Positions 38,381 through 47,120 of a stretch of 64,000 nucleotides of DNA are shown one piece after another. The notes below the pieces were generated by a model. That model was not told the origin of the DNA. It was given only the letters and a program-made list of their open reading frames with translations, and did not search any database. Source of the DNA: Methylobacterium sp. Leaf117 (GTDB lineage: Bacteria; Pseudomonadota; Alphaproteobacteria; Rhizobiales; Beijerinckiaceae); assembly GCF_001422985.1 (NCBI RefSeq), contig NZ_LMNL01000037.1, positions 163,332 through 227,331 on the forward strand, written 5' to 3'. The number at the start of each line of letters is the position of its first letter. Within the stretch, counting starts at the first letter, position 1. A program made the translations under genes and the position numbers.

Positions 38381-40222
38381 TCAGTTCGCCTTGGCGTTGA
38401 CCTCGAGCCGGTCGAACAGGGCCGCCGGGGTCGGGGCGGCGCTGAATTCCAGCATGCCGATGCCGGTGCCGTTCTTGGGCCGCAGGCTGAGCGAGAGGGT
38501 GCCGGGCTTCGTCACGAACTGACCCATCGCGGTGCCGATGGCCTTGGCGCCCGCCGAATTGCCGAGAATCGCGGGGACGCCGAACGTGCTGGCGGTGACG
38601 TATTCCTGCTTCAGCTCCTCGGGCTTCAGGCTCAGCACCTTCGACTGGGCGGCGATGAAGCGGTCGAACAGCCCGGTATTCTCGATGGTGAGGTCGAGGG
38701 CCTTGGCCGTGGCCGACAGCATGGCGAAGCTCGACACCGCCACGTCCGGATTGAAGACCTCCGGGCCGATGCCGCCGATCATGCCGTTGATGCGGACGCT
38801 GCCCATGTCCTTGCCGGAGACCGAGACCTCGCCGAGCTTCAGCTCACGGGCGGATTCGTCCCAGGCAGTGTCGGCCACGAGGGCGAGATCGAGGTCGCGG
38901 TAGCCGTAGAGGCCCAGCGAGCCGAGGCCCGGCACCCCCGCGACCGCCGAGGCCGGCAGGGTCAGGCCCGACAGGCTGAGGCGCCCGGCGGTCGGCACCC
39001 CGTCGCGCGGGGCGGCGAAGTTCAGCGAGCCGTCGCGCAGGCCCACATGCATCGGCGCGGCGGCGGCCTTGTCGCCAGGGTCGCGCGCTGGGTCACGGAC
39101 CGGGTCGCGTCCGTTCTGCGGCTCGGCCGGCAGATCGAGGCTGAGATCCTTCAGCGCCAGGGTGCCGAGGGCGGGCGTCAGCAGGCGCAGGTCCGCCTCC
39201 GCGGGCGGCGTGGTCAGGGCGGCGAGCTTGCGCAGGGCCGCGACGGTCGGAGCGAGCGAGAAGCCGTCGAGGGAGAGCCGGGCGAGGCGGGCCTTGGCGC
39301 CGTCGATCCCCGCGAAGGTGATGTCCTCCAGGTGGAGGCCCGCGCTTGTCATCTCCAGGCGGGCGACGCCGAGGCTGAAGGCATCGCGGGGCTTGGCTTC
39401 CTGAACGCTGAGGCCGGTGGCCTCCAGGGCGCCGACCGAGACCGCCTCGGCGAGATCGGCGCCGAGGACCATCAGCCGCGCGCGTTCGGCAGGGGCGATC
39501 CGCTCGTAATCGAGCCCCGTGAAGGCCTGGAGCGCCCCGGTCCAGGTCGCCGGAATCTGTCGCCCGCTGAGGTCTCGGCCCTCGATCCGGGCGATCTTCA
39601 CGGCCGTGCCCCGGGCGTCCACGTAGGCCACGTCGTCGACCGCGAAGGTGGCGTAGATCCGCTGCAGGGCACTCTTGCCGTCGCCCGGCTCGCCGTACAG
39701 GCGGGCGAGCACGGTCAGGTCGAGGTCGGTCGCCCGCATGCGCCCGTAGGTGCCGGTCCCCTTCTGAGGACCGCCCGCCACCAGGATCGAGGCGCCCGCC
39801 GCGGTGAGTTCGGCAATGCGCCCGGCCCGGACGTCGCGGGCGACCACATCGCGATAGGTCACCACCGGCGTCGCGTCGGCCGCGGCCGTGCGCTCGACCC
39901 GCAATTCGGGAATGGCCAGGCTGGCGGCATCGAGCCGGACGAGGCGGGCGGGCCAGGATTCGCCGGCTCCCCCCTTCAGCAGCGCGGAGAGTTCGTCCTT
40001 GGAGAGTCGGGTCCCGCTGGCGGTGATGCGGGGCGCCTTCAGCACCGTCTCGCCGAAGGCGAGGGTCACGTCCTGCAGGGTCACGTCCTGCACCGCCGAG
40101 GCCGCCTCCTGGGCCTGAGCCGCACCGGACCCGGCGCCGATTCCCGCGCCGAGGAGGACGAGGACGCAGGCCGAGACACCGGTCGCCCACGCACGGAGGG
40201 GGCGGCCTTTCGAGCAGGTCAT
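38381..40222 (-). CDS. Secreted hypothetical protein (613 aa)
   Basis: Residues 1-39 form a long signal peptide (ATGVSACVLVLLGAGIGAGS, with AQAQ-E as cleavage site). The mature part is beta-rich with repeated short segments such as LRLLTPALGTLALKDLSLDL and GRLSLSGLTLPASAVAG, suggestive of an extended periplasmic repeat fold. Two in-frame direct repeats occur: QDVTLQDVTL and DPVRDPARDP. Ser/Thr/Asp content is high and Cys is nearly absent. It is 150 bases downstream of erpA on the same strand. No family is recognised with confidence. Confidence 0.75.
   Translation of the reverse strand: MTCSKGRPLRAWATGVSACVLVLLGAGIGAGSGAAQAQEAASAVQDVTLQDVTLAFGETVLKAPRITASGTRLSKDELSALLKGGAGESWPARLVRLDAASLAIPELRVERTAAADATPVVTYRDVVARDVRAGRIAELTAAGASILVAGGPQKGTGTYGRMRATDLDLTVLARLYGEPGDGKSALQRIYATFAVDDVAYVDARGTAVKIARIEGRDLSGRQIPATWTGALQAFTGLDYERIAPAERARLMVLGADLAEAVSVGALEATGLSVQEAKPRDAFSLGVARLEMTSAGLHLEDITFAGIDGAKARLARLSLDGFSLAPTVAALRKLAALTTPPAEADLRLLTPALGTLALKDLSLDLPAEPQNGRDPVRDPARDPGDKAAAAPMHVGLRDGSLNFAAPRDGVPTAGRLSLSGLTLPASAVAGVPGLGSLGLYGYRDLDLALVADTAWDESARELKLGEVSVSGKDMGSVRINGMIGGIGPEVFNPDVAVSSFAMLSATAKALDLTIENTGLFDRFIAAQSKVLSLKPEELKQEYVTASTFGVPAILGNSAGAKAIGTAMGQFVTKPGTLSLSLRPKNGTGIGMLEFSAAPTPAALFDRLEVNAKAN
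39078..39113. repeat. 12-bp in-frame repeat, 3 copies
   Basis: GGGTCGCGCGCT, GGGTCACGGACC and GGGTCGCGTCCG encode the DPVRDPARDP stretch in the 613-aa secreted protein. Confidence 0.65.
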
Positions 40223-40372
40223 GGGCGTATCCGGATCGCTGGCGAAGAGGCGCTTCGAAGGATCGCGTTCCGGGAGAGGAGCCCGGAGGCGTCGGAGAGA
40301 GGGCCTCTTCCGTGCCGCAGTTTCACGCGGGAGGCAATCGCGGGGCGGCCCCACGCGGGGACCGCACCTCAT

Positions 40373-40699
40373 TCACAGGGAGAACGAGGTTCCGCAGCCA
40401 CAGGAGGCGGTGGCCTGGGGATTCTCGATCTTGAAGGATTGCCCGATCAGGTCGTTCACGAAATCGATGGTCGCGCCGCTCATGTATTCCAGCGACATCG
40501 GGTCGACGAGGACGGTGGCACCGTCGCGCTCGATGGCGATATCGTCGGCAGCCCGCGCCTTCTCGATGTCGAAGGCGTAGGAGAAGCCCGAGCAGCCGCC
40601 GCCGTTCACGCTGATCCGCAGGGAGGCGCCGGGCGGCTCGGCGCCCATGATCTCGTTGATGCGCTTGGCGGCGCGGGGCGTCAGGGTGATGTCGGCCAT
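40373..40699 (-). CDS. erpA: Iron-sulphur cluster insertion protein ErpA
   Basis: An A-type carrier delivering Fe-S clusters to target apoproteins, 108 aa. The three conserved cysteines are present in NGGGCSGFSYAF and ASCGCGTSFSL. The middle DPMSLEYMSGATIDFVNDLI is diagnostic. The ATG at 40699 gives MADITLTPRAAKRINEIM. It is divergent from dgt. Confidence 0.94.
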   Translation of the reverse strand: MADITLTPRAAKRINEIMGAEPPGASLRISVNGGGCSGFSYAFDIEKARAADDIAIERDGATVLVDPMSLEYMSGATIDFVNDLIGQSFKIENPQATASCGCGTSFSL

Positions 40700-40862
40700 C
40701 GGGGTGTTCTCGCGGGGTGGTCTCGAGATCCGCCGGCCGCCCCGGCCGATCGTGGCCCGGACGACGTTGGAACAACTGCTATGCGATACAAGATATGCCG
40801 GGGACCCTGATGCTGCAACGCGGCGGGACGTCAGGACACCGGATGCGGAGCGACGGAGCGTG

Positions 40863-42185
40863 ATGCAGGCGGATTCGACAGGGCAGGGCGAGGCGCCGCA
40901 GCGGCGTGACGAGGCACCCCAACGGCGTGATGAGGCGCCCCAGCGGCGTGGCGAGCGCTGGCGCGCGCCCTATGCCACCGACCCGGCGGCCACGCGCGGG
41001 CGCCTGATCCCGGAGGCGATCTCCCCGACGCGCAGCGATTTCCAGCGCGACCGCGACCGGATCATCCATTCCTCGGCCTTCCGGCGCCTCAAGCACAAGA
41101 CCCAGGTCTTCGTCCATCACGAGGGCGACCATTACCGGACGCGCCTGACCCACACCCTGGAGGTGAGCCAGATCGCTCGGGCCCTGGCCCGGGCGCTCGG
41201 CCTCGACGAGGATCTCGCCGAGGCGCTGGCCCTGAGTCACGACCTCGGCCACACCTGCTTCGGCCATACCGGGGAGGACAGCCTGGACGCCTGCATGGCG
41301 GACCATGGCGGCTTCGACCACAACGCCCAGGCCCTGCGCATCGTCACGCGGCTGGAGCGGCGCTACGCCGGCTTCGACGGGCTCAACCTCGCCTGGGAGA
41401 CCCTGGAGGGCCTGGTCAAGCACAACGGCCCCCTGCTGGAGCCGGATGGCCGGCCGACCCGACGCTGGATCGGCCGCGGCATCCCGGCGGCGATCCTCGA
41501 GTACAACGCCCTCAACGACCTCGAACTGGCGCGCTTCGCCGGCCCCGAGGCGCAGGCGGCGGCGCTCGCCGACGACATCGCCTACGACAGCCACGACCTC
41601 GACGACGGCCTGCGCGCCGGCCTGTTCGATCTCGCGGACCTCGCCGAGGTGCCGTTCCTGCGCGACCTGCTGACCGAGATCGACCGCCTCCATCCAAACC
41701 TCGAGTCCTCGCGAAAGATTCACGAGCTGGCGCGGCGGGTCATCACCCGCTTCGTCGAGGACGTGATCGCCGAGAGCACCCGGCGCATCGACGCCCTCAA
41801 TCCGTCCTCGGTGGGCGACATCCGGGCGGCGCAGGCGCCGGTCATCGCCTTCTCGGAGGCGATCGCGGAGGCGGACGCGGCGATCAAGACCTTCCTGTTC
41901 GCGCGGATGTACCGCCACCCCGGCGTGCTCGCGGTGCGGGCCAAGGCCAACATCATCGTGGCCGACCTGTTCGCGCGCTTCACGGCCGAGCCCGGCGCGA
42001 TGCCGGAGGAATGGTCGGCCGGGTTGGCGGAAGCGGAGCCGGGTCGCATCGCCCGCCGGGTCGCCGACTACATCGCCGGCATGACCGATACCTATGCGGC
42101 CCTCGCCCACAAGCGCCTCTTCGCGACGACGCCGGACCTGTCCTGGAGCCCGAACAGCCGCAGCCTGCCCCTCACCGAGGCGTAG
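40863..42185 (+). CDS. dgt: Deoxyguanosinetriphosphate triphosphohydrolase-like protein
   Basis: An HD-domain enzyme that removes triphosphate from dNTPs and so lowers dNTP pools. The 440-aa protein has HSSAFRRLKHKTQVF, the metal motifs RLTHTLEVSQIA and ALSHDLGHTCFGHTGE, and DDIAYDSHDLDDGLRAGLF. Homologs usually begin near the RAPYATDP segment. Here the first about 30 residues are three tandem copies of EAPQRRD, encoded by a 21-bp repeat. The ATG at 40863 has weak upstream signals. The repeat is probably a neutral N-terminal expansion. Confidence 0.9.
   Translation: MQADSTGQGEAPQRRDEAPQRRDEAPQRRGERWRAPYATDPAATRGRLIPEAISPTRSDFQRDRDRIIHSSAFRRLKHKTQVFVHHEGDHYRTRLTHTLEVSQIARALARALGLDEDLAEALALSHDLGHTCFGHTGEDSLDACMADHGGFDHNAQALRIVTRLERRYAGFDGLNLAWETLEGLVKHNGPLLEPDGRPTRRWIGRGIPAAILEYNALNDLELARFAGPEAQAAALADDIAYDSHDLDDGLRAGLFDLADLAEVPFLRDLLTEIDRLHPNLESSRKIHELARRVITRFVEDVIAESTRRIDALNPSSVGDIRAAQAPVIAFSEAIAEADAAIKTFLFARMYRHPGVLAVRAKANIIVADLFARFTAEPGAMPEEWSAGLAEAEPGRIARRVADYIAGMTDTYAALAHKRLFATTPDLSWSPNSRSLPLTEA
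40890..40952. repeat. 21-bp in-frame repeat, 3 copies, in the dgt N-terminus
   Basis: Units begin GAGGCGCCGCAGCGGCGTGA, GAGGCACCCCAACGGCGTGA and GAGGCGCCCCAGCGGCGTGG, each followed by one more base. They encode EAPQRRD three times. Third-position differences show the copies are not recent identical duplications. Confidence 0.9.
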
Positions 42186-42222
42186 GCAGCAGGACGGGAC
42201 AGCACGGGGCGGCGCGCGGATC

Positions 42223-42849
42223 TTAGAGCGTCAGGCCCTCGTGGAACAGGTCGGGCGAGATCGGCAGCATGAACTGCACGCCGATACCGCCCTCGAAATG
42301 GCGCACCACCCGCCCGGGCGTACGCCCGACCATCAGGCTCACGCCGATCGCCGGGGTGCTGGCGGTGGTGAGCGCGACGCCCGACATCGAGATGTCGATG
42401 ATCCGGGCCGCGACCTCGCGCCCGCTCTCCAGGCGCAGGACGACGCCCGTGACCAGGGGCGTGAGGCGCTCGTGGGTGCGGCCCTCGGGCAGACCGAGGT
42501 TCTCGCGGTTGGCGAGCCAGGTGAGTTGCGAGGCGATCTTGTCGCGCTTGCGCGGGGTGGCGTTGAGCCGGACGGCGAAGCCCCCGGGAATCAGGCGTGC
42601 GATCGTCCCCTCGATCCGGCCGACATGCTCGAGGTAGAGCACCACGCGCTCACCGAGCGCGCCCATGACCGCACAGGTCAGGCTGACCCCGCCCGGCGAC
42701 ATGTCGACGGTCTGGCAGGGATATTCCCGACGGTCGGCCAGCATGTAGCGCCCGAGTATCGAGACCTTGACGCGATGGTGCCGACGCAGGTCCGGACTGC
42801 GTCGATCCCGGGCCAACAGCCCGGCGGAACGTTCGACGTCCTCGATCAT
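42223..42849 (-). CDS. Protein with two PilZ-like domains
   Basis: A 208-aa probable cyclic-di-GMP responsive protein. The first domain has the basic motif RRHHRVKV and DMSPGGVSL near residue 50. The second half has LTPLVTGVVLRL and DISMSGVAL near residue 155, then EGGIGVQFM. The second copy lacks a clear RxxxR motif, so it may be a structural partner. It follows the PAS_5 gene by 106 bases on the same strand and converges with dgt 37 bases away. Confidence 0.8.
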   Translation of the reverse strand: MIEDVERSAGLLARDRRSPDLRRHHRVKVSILGRYMLADRREYPCQTVDMSPGGVSLTCAVMGALGERVVLYLEHVGRIEGTIARLIPGGFAVRLNATPRKRDKIASQLTWLANRENLGLPEGRTHERLTPLVTGVVLRLESGREVAARIIDISMSGVALTTASTPAIGVSLMVGRTPGRVVRHFEGGIGVQFMLPISPDLFHEGLTL

Positions 42850-42955
42850 GATGGCGGGGCGACTCGCTTCGAGGATTCAAGCGGCTTCACGCTACCTGCC
42901 GATGGTTACCAAAGTTTTGTCGGATTATCCTTCCGCCGCTGGCCGGCCGCCTCGA

Positions 42956-43564
42956 TCAGGCGCGTCCGCCCGGATGGACCAGGAGATGGCCGCGCCGCAA
43001 CGGGGCGGAATCGTTGGCCGGCTCGGGCAGGTCGTCGAGGGTGGCCCTGGCATCCTGATAGGCCGGCACGGTCTCGTGGCCGAGGATGCGCAGGGAGGTC
43101 GTGCGCATCCGGGTCAGGGGCCGTATCCCGAGCCAATGCGGCACGCAGGTCGGGCTGAGCGCCCCGAGGATGCGGGTCTGGGTCTCGCCATGGTGCCGCA
43201 GGGGCAGCAGCAGCAGTTCGAGATCGATGGTCTCGTCACGCTCCGTCAGACCCTGCAGGCCGGCCACCACCCCGACCGTGTCGAGGGCCACGGCCTCCAC
43301 CAGCAGCCAGGGATCAGCGTCGGGCACGCCCCAGAGTCCGGCGAAATCCCGGCCCTTGAGTTCCCGTCCGAACAGGGCGCAGACATGGGTCCCGGCCAGC
43401 CGGACCGAGGCCGCGCCGCGGGCCATGTCGACCTCGAGGATCAGGCTGTCCGCCAGCAGGTTCCGGATCTCGCCGGGCTCGATCTCGCTGCGCTCCGGCG
43501 CGGCGCGCGCGTGACGCAGACGATCCCAGTAGGCGTGGAGCATGCGGCTGGTCGGATGCTTCAT
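42956..43564 (-). CDS. PAS domain protein (PAS_5 family)
   Basis: An alphaproteobacterial PAS-fold protein of about 202 aa from ATG 43564 (MKHPTSRMLHAYWDRLRHAR). The family motif AAPERSEIEPGEIRNLLADS is followed by the PAS core (RLAGTHVCALFGRELKGRDF, LLLPLRHHG). The frame also opens at ATG 43681, adding 39 residues of less typical sequence; family members usually begin at the MKHP-like segment. Such proteins are usually stand-alone with no output domain. It precedes the PilZ gene and may share its transcript. Confidence 0.8.
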   Translation of the reverse strand: MKHPTSRMLHAYWDRLRHARAAPERSEIEPGEIRNLLADSLILEVDMARGAASVRLAGTHVCALFGRELKGRDFAGLWGVPDADPWLLVEAVALDTVGVVAGLQGLTERDETIDLELLLLPLRHHGETQTRILGALSPTCVPHWLGIRPLTRMRTTSLRILGHETVPAYQDARATLDDLPEPANDSAPLRRGHLLVHPGGRA

Positions 43565-43916
43565 GAGATCCCACAATGGCACGGTCCGGCAAAGGACCTT
43601 CTCGAATTGGGCGGCTTCGGGAGCAATCTGGGATTGCCCGCGGAGTCTGTGCCGGGTCGGCGCAGAGTGTATGCCGATCAAGATCGACGCGCCGCCTTAA
43701 CCTCTGATCAAGGTTAATGCGCAGGCCCGGTTGTCCACCGGCAAATTCAGGCCCGGTGTCCGGGTCGCGGCCCGGCGGACCTTCGTGTTCCTCACAATGG
43801 CCTTCGAGCACAGGGGGGCTGGTTTCGGGCAGGGCAGGGCGGTTTCGGGCATTGCAGGGTGGTTTCGGGCATTGCAGGACTTGCCGCGCCGCACCCGACC
43901 CCGACATGGTGGCCGC
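43565..43916. other. Divergent gap with a 20-bp repeat
   Basis: These 352 bases lie between the PAS gene and the rhomboid gene. They hold possible promoters and the repeat at 43821-43880. An alternative upstream start for the PAS protein lies at 43681. Confidence 0.5.
43821..43880. repeat. 20-bp tandem repeat, 3 copies
   Basis: GGTTTCGGGC recurs at 43821, 43841 and 43861, with unit GGTTTCGGGCATTGCAGGGT and variants. It ends 36 bases before the rhomboid ATG, so it lies in the probable 5' untranslated region. Confidence 0.88.
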
Positions 43917-44732
43917 ATGGATGCCACCCCCGACCTGCCGCCGCAGAACCGCGTTCCGATCTTCAACATGCCGGGCGTGGTCAGCGCGTCGATCGGCGTG
44001 CTCGTGGGCATCCATGCCCTGCGGGAGTTCGTATTGCCGGACACCTGGGACATCGCGGCGCTGATCGACCTCGCGCTGATCCCGGGCCGCTGGAGCGTGG
44101 CCCTCGATCCGGCCCGGGCCGAGGATCTCCTCCGGGCGGCCTCGACCCTGGCGGGAGACCCCGACGTGGTCGAGGCGCGGCAGGCCTTCGCCCGTTACGT
44201 GGTGGCGGATCCCGCCGCCATGCCGTGGACCTTCGCCACCTACGCGCTGCTGCACGGCTCGTGGATGCACGTCATCTTCAACACCGTCTGGCTTGCCGCT
44301 TTCGGGGCGCCGGTGGCCCGCCGCTACGGGGCCTGGCGCTACGGCCTGGTCGGCCTGGTCGGCGCGGTGGCGGGCGGCATCCTCCACGTCCTCCTCGATC
44401 CCCTGAGCACCGCCCCCCTGATCGGGGCTTCGGCAGGCGTCTCCGCCCTGATGGCGGCAGCCGCGCGCTTCGTGTTCCAGCCGCCTCCCGTCTATGCCGG
44501 TGGCCCACCCTGGCAGCGGCCGGCCTTCGCCCCGCTCCAGACCATTCCGGAACTGATGCGCAACCGCACCGCGGTGGTGTTCCTGGTGATCTGGCTCGTC
44601 ACCAACTTCCTGTTCGGAATCATCGCCCTGCCGCTTGGGGCCGAGGCGACGTCGGTCGCCTGGGACGCGCATCTCGGCGGCTTCCTCGCGGGCTTCTTCC
44701 TGCTGCCGCTGATCGACCGCGCCCGGCGCTGA
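43917..44732 (+). CDS. Rhomboid family intramembrane serine protease
   Basis: A 271-aa polytopic membrane protein. The rhomboid features are the loop HGSWMHVIFNTVWLAAFG, the catalytic Ser in LIGASAGVSALM and the catalytic His in WDAHLGGFLAGFFLLP. The first helix is near residue 25 and an insertion of about 60 residues (ADPAAMPWTFATY region) follows, as in other Rhizobiales members. The start ATG at 43917 gives MDATPDLPPQNRVP. Its substrate is unknown. Confidence 0.87.
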   Translation: MDATPDLPPQNRVPIFNMPGVVSASIGVLVGIHALREFVLPDTWDIAALIDLALIPGRWSVALDPARAEDLLRAASTLAGDPDVVEARQAFARYVVADPAAMPWTFATYALLHGSWMHVIFNTVWLAAFGAPVARRYGAWRYGLVGLVGAVAGGILHVLLDPLSTAPLIGASAGVSALMAAAARFVFQPPPVYAGGPPWQRPAFAPLQTIPELMRNRTAVVFLVIWLVTNFLFGIIALPLGAEATSVAWDAHLGGFLAGFFLLPLIDRARR

Positions 44733-44926
44733 GGGCAGCCCCTCCCGACCGTCCCGGCGCCTTGAACTATCGTGCTCTTTCCCTCCTTGATCCTGCGGGA
44801 TCTTGCCAAGTGCGCACGCGGGCCACACTATCGCCATAGACCGAGCCGGGCAGCCTGCCGCACAGGCCAAGCCCGGCATCCCTGCCCATCCGGCCCCCCG
44901 ATCATGGGGATATTCCGGGAAAGGAC

Positions 44927-45364
44927 ATGTCTATGACCGTTGCACGCATCCTCGCCGAGAAAGGCCTCTCCGTCGTGACGGTGGAGCCGCAGCGCAGTCT
45001 CGATGAGGCCATCCATCTCCTGGCCGAGAAGCGCATCGGCGCCGTCGTCGTCAGCGATGCGGATGGGGCCGTACGCGGCATCCTCTCCGAGCGCGACATC
45101 ATGCGGGCGCTCGCCGCCAAGGGCGCCAACGCCCTGGACGCCCTGGTCTCCGAGCACATGACCGCCGACGTCACCACCTGCACCCGCGCCTGCAGCATCG
45201 AGGAGGTCATGCATCTCATGACCGAGGGCCGCTTCCGCCACGTGCCCGTGGTCGAGGAGGGGCGCCTGGCCGGGCTCATCTCCATCGGCGACGTGGTCAA
45301 GCGCCGGATCGAGGCCGTCGAGGCCGAACACCAGGCGATGCGCGACTACATCACCATGGCCTGA
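44927..45364 (+). CDS. CBS domain pair protein
   Basis: A 145-aa stand-alone protein of two CBS motifs (AEKRIGAVVVSDADGAVRGI and EGRFRHVPVVEEGRLAGLIS), a fold that binds adenosyl nucleotides and usually acts as an energy or redox sensor. AAAGGA precedes the ATG. The stop codon lies inside the first unit of the 13-bp repeat array that follows. Similar proteins are common in Rhizobiales; the regulated partner is unknown. Confidence 0.9.
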   Translation: MSMTVARILAEKGLSVVTVEPQRSLDEAIHLLAEKRIGAVVVSDADGAVRGILSERDIMRALAAKGANALDALVSEHMTADVTTCTRACSIEEVMHLMTEGRFRHVPVVEEGRLAGLISIGDVVKRRIEAVEAEHQAMRDYITMA

Positions 45365-45451
45365 TTTCCGGGCCTGATTTCCGGGCCTGATTTCCGGGCC
45401 TGATTTCCGGGCCTGATTTCCGGGCCTGATTTCCGGGCCTGATTTCCGGGC
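45361..45451. repeat. 13-bp tandem repeat, 7 exact copies
   Basis: CTGATTTCCGGGC is repeated seven times without change, starting inside the last codons of the CBS gene and including its TGA. The unit is not a multiple of three. The array fills most of the gap between the CBS gene and the converging patatin gene. Confidence 0.95.
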
Positions 45452-45479
45452 CGGGCCTGCCCCGGAGCCCCGAGGCCGG

Positions 45480-46565
45480 TCAGATCCGGGCGGCCGCCGC
45501 CGCCACGAGGCTGCGGATCTGCGGCAGGGCGGCGCGCGCCGCCTCGCGGCCGAGGGCGATTCCCTCGGCCGCGCGATGAAACTCGAACAGGCCCATCTCC
45601 GCCAGACGCGGCACGATGGCGATGTCGGGCGGATCGCCGGCGAGGCGCGCCCGCGAGATCCGGTCCTGCGTGATGTTGAAGGCATCGAGCATCACCCGCG
45701 CCATGCCGGGCGTGGCGAGGCCGTGCGCCGACCCGGGGGCCTCGGCTCCGGCAGTCTGGACTCCGGCGATCTGGGCTCCGGCGGTCTGGGCGCGCGGTCC
45801 CGGACGGCGCAGGCCCCAGCGCCGCGACCGGCGCGGGGCGGGCGCGACGACAGGCTCGGCCGCGATCCGGGCTGGGACCGCATCCCGCGGGTCGCCGGAG
45901 CGCGGGTCGCCGTTGAGGTTGACACAGATCACCAGATCGGCCCCGAGCGCCCGCGCGATGCTCACCGGAACCGGATTGACCAGCGTCCCGTCGAGGAGGA
46001 GCCGGCCGCCGCAGCGCACCGGCGGGAAGATGCCCGGCAGGGCATAGGAGGCCCGCAGGGCCTCCACCAGACAGCCCCGGGTGAGCCAGACCTCCTCGCC
46101 GCTGTCGAGGTCGGTGGCCACGCTGGCGAAACGGATCGGAAGCCCCTCGATGCGACGGTCGGCGAGGTCGTGCTGGAGGCGCCGTCTCAGGCGGTCGCCC
46201 GCGATGAGGCCGGAGCGGAGCCGGAGATCGAGCAGCCCCATGACGCTGCGCCGGGTCAGCGACAGGGCGAAGCTCTTGAGAAGGCCGAGCTGGCCCGCCG
46301 CGTAGCAGCCGCCCACCACGGCGCCGATGGAGCAGCCCGCCACCACGACCGGGTGGATGCCGGCCTCCTCCAGCACCTCGATCACCCCGATCTGCGACCA
46401 GCCCCGGGCCGATCCGCCGCCGAGCGCGAGGCCGATGCGCGGCCCCGGAGCCTGCGGCGGGGTCACGGGCTCGACGGCACCGGGGGGAAAGCGCGGGCGC
46501 GCCGGCGCGATCCGCTGGACCTCGACCTGGGCCGAGCGCCCCGGGGAGAGGCCATCCCACATCAT
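45480..46565 (-). CDS. Patatin-like phospholipase (RssA-like)
   Basis: A Ser-Asp dyad lipid acyl hydrolase of 361 aa. The oxyanion loop is LALGGGSARGWSQIGVIEVL, the nucleophile is in VVAGCSIGAVVGG (GxSxG) and the Asp in LLLDGTLVNPVP. A Pro/Ala-rich insertion of about 50 residues before the C-terminal helical part contains a 15-bp repeat (QTAGAQIAGVQTAGAE). The start ATG at 46565 gives MMWDGLSPGRS; upstream frame is Arg-rich and unlikely. It lies downstream of hisI on the same strand. Confidence 0.88.
   Translation of the reverse strand: MMWDGLSPGRSAQVEVQRIAPARPRFPPGAVEPVTPPQAPGPRIGLALGGGSARGWSQIGVIEVLEEAGIHPVVVAGCSIGAVVGGCYAAGQLGLLKSFALSLTRRSVMGLLDLRLRSGLIAGDRLRRRLQHDLADRRIEGLPIRFASVATDLDSGEEVWLTRGCLVEALRASYALPGIFPPVRCGGRLLLDGTLVNPVPVSIARALGADLVICVNLNGDPRSGDPRDAVPARIAAEPVVAPAPRRSRRWGLRRPGPRAQTAGAQIAGVQTAGAEAPGSAHGLATPGMARVMLDAFNITQDRISRARLAGDPPDIAIVPRLAEMGLFEFHRAAEGIALGREAARAALPQIRSLVAAAAARI
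45745..45789. repeat. 15-bp in-frame repeat, 3 copies, in the patatin gene
   Basis: GCTCCGGCAGTCTGG, ACTCCGGCGATCTGG and GCTCCGGCGGTCTGG encode the QTAGA/QIAGV/QTAGA stretch in the linker of the phospholipase. Confidence 0.8.
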
Positions 46566-46675
46566 CGACACAGGATTCGGCAGGATGTGCGAAGGCGAGC
46601 CAGGACGTTTCGAGGCGGGATCATGCCGGGCAGGAACCTCGTCGAAGAAACCGCGTCCAAGAAACCGCGTCGGGC

Positions 46676-47110
46676 TCAGGTGTCGGCGGGGCTCAGGACA
46701 CCCTGTCCGGTCACCGGATCGTGATCGACGCGGCGATAGAAACAGGCGCGCCGGCCCGTGTGGCAGCAGCCGCCATCCCCCCCGACATCGACGCGAATCA
46801 GCACGGCATCCTGGTCGCAATCGACCCGCATCTCGACGATGCGCTGGACCTGCCCGCTGGTGGCGCCCTTGTGCCAGAGTTCGCCGCGCGAACGCGACCA
46901 GTACCAGGCCTCGCCGGTCTCCAGGGTCCTGGCCAGCGATTCGGCGTTCATGTGGGCGAGCATCAGCACCTGCCCGTCGGTGGCATCGACGGCGATGCAG
47001 GAGACGAGGCCGTGGGCGTCGAACCGGGGGGTGAAGACGGCCCCTTCCTCGACCTCGGCCCGGGCGCCCGGGTTCGGGAAGGCGCTCGTTTCGGGGACGG
47101 AAGAGGTCAT
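46676..47110 (-). CDS. hisI: Phosphoribosyl-AMP cyclohydrolase
   Basis: It opens the adenine ring of phosphoribosyl-AMP in histidine synthesis, step 3. The 144-aa single-domain enzyme has LMLAHMNAESLARTLETGEA, WSRSRGELWHKGATSG and the metal-binding DCDQDAVLIRVD followed by GGCCHTGRRACFY. Its start is 10 bases downstream of folE, so the two form one transcript, as in many Rhizobiales. Confidence 0.94.
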   Translation of the reverse strand: MTSSVPETSAFPNPGARAEVEEGAVFTPRFDAHGLVSCIAVDATDGQVLMLAHMNAESLARTLETGEAWYWSRSRGELWHKGATSGQVQRIVEMRVDCDQDAVLIRVDVGGDGGCCHTGRRACFYRRVDHDPVTGQGVLSPADT

Positions 47111-47120
47111 AAGGATCGGC

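Noticed and set aside
45361..45451. Possible protein-coding repeat on the minus strand (PGNQARKSG-type pattern)
   Set aside because: The open frame is produced by the 13-bp repeat itself and is not linked to a start signal or a conserved domain.
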